Shown here one piece after another: positions 62,141 through 64,000 of a DNA stretch of 64,000 bases (the first letter of the stretch is position 1; every line of letters begins with the position of its first letter). The DNA comes from Stutzerimonas stutzeri. GTDB lineage: Bacteria > Pseudomonadota > Gammaproteobacteria > Pseudomonadales > Pseudomonadaceae. Under the pieces are notes generated by a model that searched no databases, was not told where the DNA came from, and saw only the letters and a program-made list of their open reading frames with translations. The DNA lies in the NCBI GenBank assembly GCA_002339675.1, contig DDKB01000017.1, positions 1 to 64,000 of the forward strand, read 5' to 3'. The translations under genes were made by a program, and so were the position numbers.

Positions 62141-63325
62141 ATGAGCTGGGCCGGCCCCTATCAAGCTGAAATTGGCAAAACCCCCGAGCAGCCGGAGTCG
62201 CCGGCCGAGGTGATCTTCGACGAGCAGGTGCCGACCTTGCTGTGCCTGTCGCACCTGCGCTGGCGTTTCGTATACCAGCGCCCGCAGCACCTGATGTCGC
62301 GTTTCGCCCGCGATTACAACGTGCTGTTCGTCGAAGAGCCCATGCCTACCGAGGACGCTCAACCCTGGCTCGAGGTGCGCCCCGAGGAGAACGACGTTCA
62401 GGTGCTGATCCCGCGCTTGCCGCAGGGGTGCGAGGGTGAGGCAGCGCTGCGCACTCAGCGCGACCTGCTGGACGGCTACCTGGCCAAGCTAGGCGTCGGC
62501 GAGCTGTTGCTCTGGTACTACACGCCGATGGCGCTGGGTTATGCCGGCCACCTGAAGGCCGACCTGACGGTGTACGACTGCATGGACGAGCTGTCGGCCT
62601 TTCGCGGCGCGCCGCCAGAACTGGTGCAGCGCGAACGCGAACTGCTCGAGCGCGCCGATCTGGTCTTTACTGGCGGCTACAGCATCTGGGAAGCCAAGCG
62701 CGAGCTACACGACAACGTGCACGCCTTTCCCAGCAGTGTCGACGTGGCGCACTTCGCCGAGGCGCGGCGGCCGCAGCATGACCCGGACGACCAGGCCGAG
62801 ATTCCGCATCCGCGCCTGGGCTTCTACGGCGTGATCGATGAACGCTTCGATATCGACCTGGTCGCCCACGTCGCCGAACAGCGACCGGACTGGCAGTTCG
62901 TGCTGGTCGGCCCGGTGGTGAAGATCGACCCGGCCGACCTGCCGCAGCGCGACAACATTCATTACCTGGGCGGCAAGACCTATGACGAGCTGCCCAGGTA
63001 TCTGGCCGGCTGGGACGTGGCGATCATACCGTTCGCGATGAACGAATCGACCCGTTTCATCAGCCCGACCAAGACGCCTGAATACCTGGCCGGCGGCTGC
63101 CCGGTGGTGTCCACGCCGATCAAGGACGTGGTGCGCACCTACGGCGATACCGCGATCGTCCATATCGCCGACTCGCCCACCGCCTTCATCGCCGCGGTCG
63201 AGCAGGCCCTGGCCGATGGCGAGGACCGCGACCGCTTGTTGAAGACCGCTGACGAGATTCTCGGTGACATGTCCTGGGACCACACCTGGGCGCTGATGAA
63301 GGAGAAGATGCGATGCGCGAAGTAA
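62141..63325 (+). CDS. Glycosyltransferase (GT-B fold, family 4-like)
   Basis: The 394-residue protein has N-terminal LLCLSHLRWRFVYQRPQHLMSRFARDYNVLFVEEP, typical of glycosyltransferases encoded next to UDP-galactopyranose mutase, and a C-terminal donor-binding half (HPRLGFYGVIDERFDIDLV, FISPTKTPEYLAGGCPVVSTPIKDV). It may transfer galactofuranose or another hexose into a surface glycan. Its stop overlaps the glf start by 13 bases, so the two are coupled. Confidence 0.85.
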   Translation: MSWAGPYQAEIGKTPEQPESPAEVIFDEQVPTLLCLSHLRWRFVYQRPQHLMSRFARDYNVLFVEEPMPTEDAQPWLEVRPEENDVQVLIPRLPQGCEGEAALRTQRDLLDGYLAKLGVGELLLWYYTPMALGYAGHLKADLTVYDCMDELSAFRGAPPELVQRERELLERADLVFTGGYSIWEAKRELHDNVHAFPSSVDVAHFAEARRPQHDPDDQAEIPHPRLGFYGVIDERFDIDLVAHVAEQRPDWQFVLVGPVVKIDPADLPQRDNIHYLGGKTYDELPRYLAGWDVAIIPFAMNESTRFISPTKTPEYLAGGCPVVSTPIKDVVRTYGDTAIVHIADSPTAFIAAVEQALADGEDRDRLLKTADEILGDMSWDHTWALMKEKMRCAK

Positions 63326-64000
63326 GTGGGCAAGACAGCCCGCCCGCGACCGGTGGCGCTGGTGAAGCCGGCGACGCTGGGCACCGGGGTTTCGATTACC
63401 TGGTCGTCGGGGCCGGTTTCGCCGGCAGCGTGCTGGCCGAGCGTCTGGCGGCCGGGCTGAACAAGCGCGTGCTGGTGGTCGACCGGCGCCCGCACATCGG
63501 CGGCAACGCCTACGATCATTACGACGAAGCCGGCGTGCTGATCCACCGCTATGGCCCGCATATCTTCCACACCAACGCCGAGCGCATCGTCGATTACCTC
63601 TCCCAGTTCACCGAGTGGCGCCCGTATGAGCATCGCGTGCTGGCGCAGGTCGACGGGCAAGAGGTGCCGATCCCGATCAACAGGACCACGCTGAACAAGC
63701 TCTACGGCCTGAACATGACCACCGAGCAGGAGGCGGCGGATTTCCTCGCCAGCCGCGCCGAGCCGGTGGAAGACATCCAGACCAGCGAAGACGTGGTCAT
63801 CAACGGCATCGGCCGCGAGCTGTACCAGAAGTTCTTCCGTGGCTACACGCGCAAGCAGTGGGGCCTCGACCCCTCGCAGCTGGACAAGTCGGTGACCGCG
63901 CGCATCCCGACGCGCACCAACACTGACGACCGCTACTTCACCGACAGCTTCCAGCAGATGCCCAAATATGGCTACACCAAGATGTTCGAGAAGATGCTCG
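63313..64000 (+). CDS. glf: UDP-galactopyranose mutase (cut by window end)
   Basis: Glf converts UDP-galactopyranose to UDP-galactofuranose with reduced FAD. The visible ~229 residues include a non-conserved Gly/Ala-rich tail (~25 residues), the FAD site DYLVVGAGFAGSVLAERLA, HIGGNAYDHYDEAGVLIHRYGPHIFHT, and RGYTRKQWGLDPSQLD. The start ATG 63313 overlaps the glycosyltransferase stop by 13 bases. The C-terminus lies beyond 64000. Confidence 0.95.
   Translation, partial: MREVSGQDSPPATGGAGEAGDAGHRGFDYLVVGAGFAGSVLAERLAAGLNKRVLVVDRRPHIGGNAYDHYDEAGVLIHRYGPHIFHTNAERIVDYLSQFTEWRPYEHRVLAQVDGQEVPIPINRTTLNKLYGLNMTTEQEAADFLASRAEPVEDIQTSEDVVINGIGRELYQKFFRGYTRKQWGLDPSQLDKSVTARIPTRTNTDDRYFTDSFQQMPKYGYTKMFEKML

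Overview
The window is high-G+C gammaproteobacterial chromosome, most likely from the Pseudomonas stutzeri group (Stutzerimonas). Three things point there. Gene order from 41 to 26655 and again from 55995 to 59047 follows the origin-proximal block of Pseudomonas (plsC-gmhB-glyS-glyQ-tag-lpxL-like-pilZ, then TPR-trkA-rsmB-fmt-def-tsaP-dprA-tsaC-qor-hemF-aroE, then trpA-trpB<>trpI). A 689-residue trehalose synthase closely resembles the enzyme known from P. stutzeri. A short array of integron gene cassettes carries ~76-bp attC sites of the type described from P. stutzeri chromosomal integrons.

Layout. 41-5963: lipid acyltransferase, heptose phosphatase, glycyl-tRNA synthetase, Tag glycosylase and a lipid A-type acyltransferase. 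5994-10314: PilZ protein, then an mprF-virJ pair (aminoacyl-phosphatidylglycerol synthesis and hydrolysis). 10409-16403: TPR protein, an ectoine/hydroxyectoine ABC importer (ehuB-ehuC-ehuD-ehuA) divergent from a MocR-type regulator (enuR-like), then a queuosine-precursor transporter behind a probable preQ1-I riboswitch that overlaps its ribosome binding site. 16416-26655: conserved housekeeping block. 26664-42047: accessory genes, including a Fur-box-led metal-related pair, treS, a cupin/AraC pair, a quinone oxidoreductase, a secreted DUF4157-like protein and two tandem hybrid sensor kinases. 42513-44747: integron cassettes without an integrase in the window, visibly A/T-richer, ending in a truncated attC. 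44843-55994: small stress-type genes, an exact-period 192-bp tandem array, an ABC exporter, a Ktr-type K+ uptake pair, a stress-type protein, YghU and a dead REP-associated transposase (RAYT) flanked by REP pairs. 55995-59047: trpBA and trpI. 59252-64000: a subtilisin-family protease and the start of a glycan locus (galE, glycosyltransferase, UDP-galactopyranose mutase cut by the window end).

Functional threads. Osmotic adaptation recurs (ehu uptake, trehalose synthase, TrkA and a second K+ system). Envelope remodelling recurs (plsC, lpxL-like, mprF/virJ, pbpG, tsaP, galactofuranose precursor synthesis). The mobile or repetitive layer is the cassette array plus at least 13 copies of one REP hairpin and its broken RAYT. 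The least explained items are the 331-residue cassette protein at 43404-44399 and the 192-bp tandem array. All functions are read from sequence alone; no database search or structure prediction was run.
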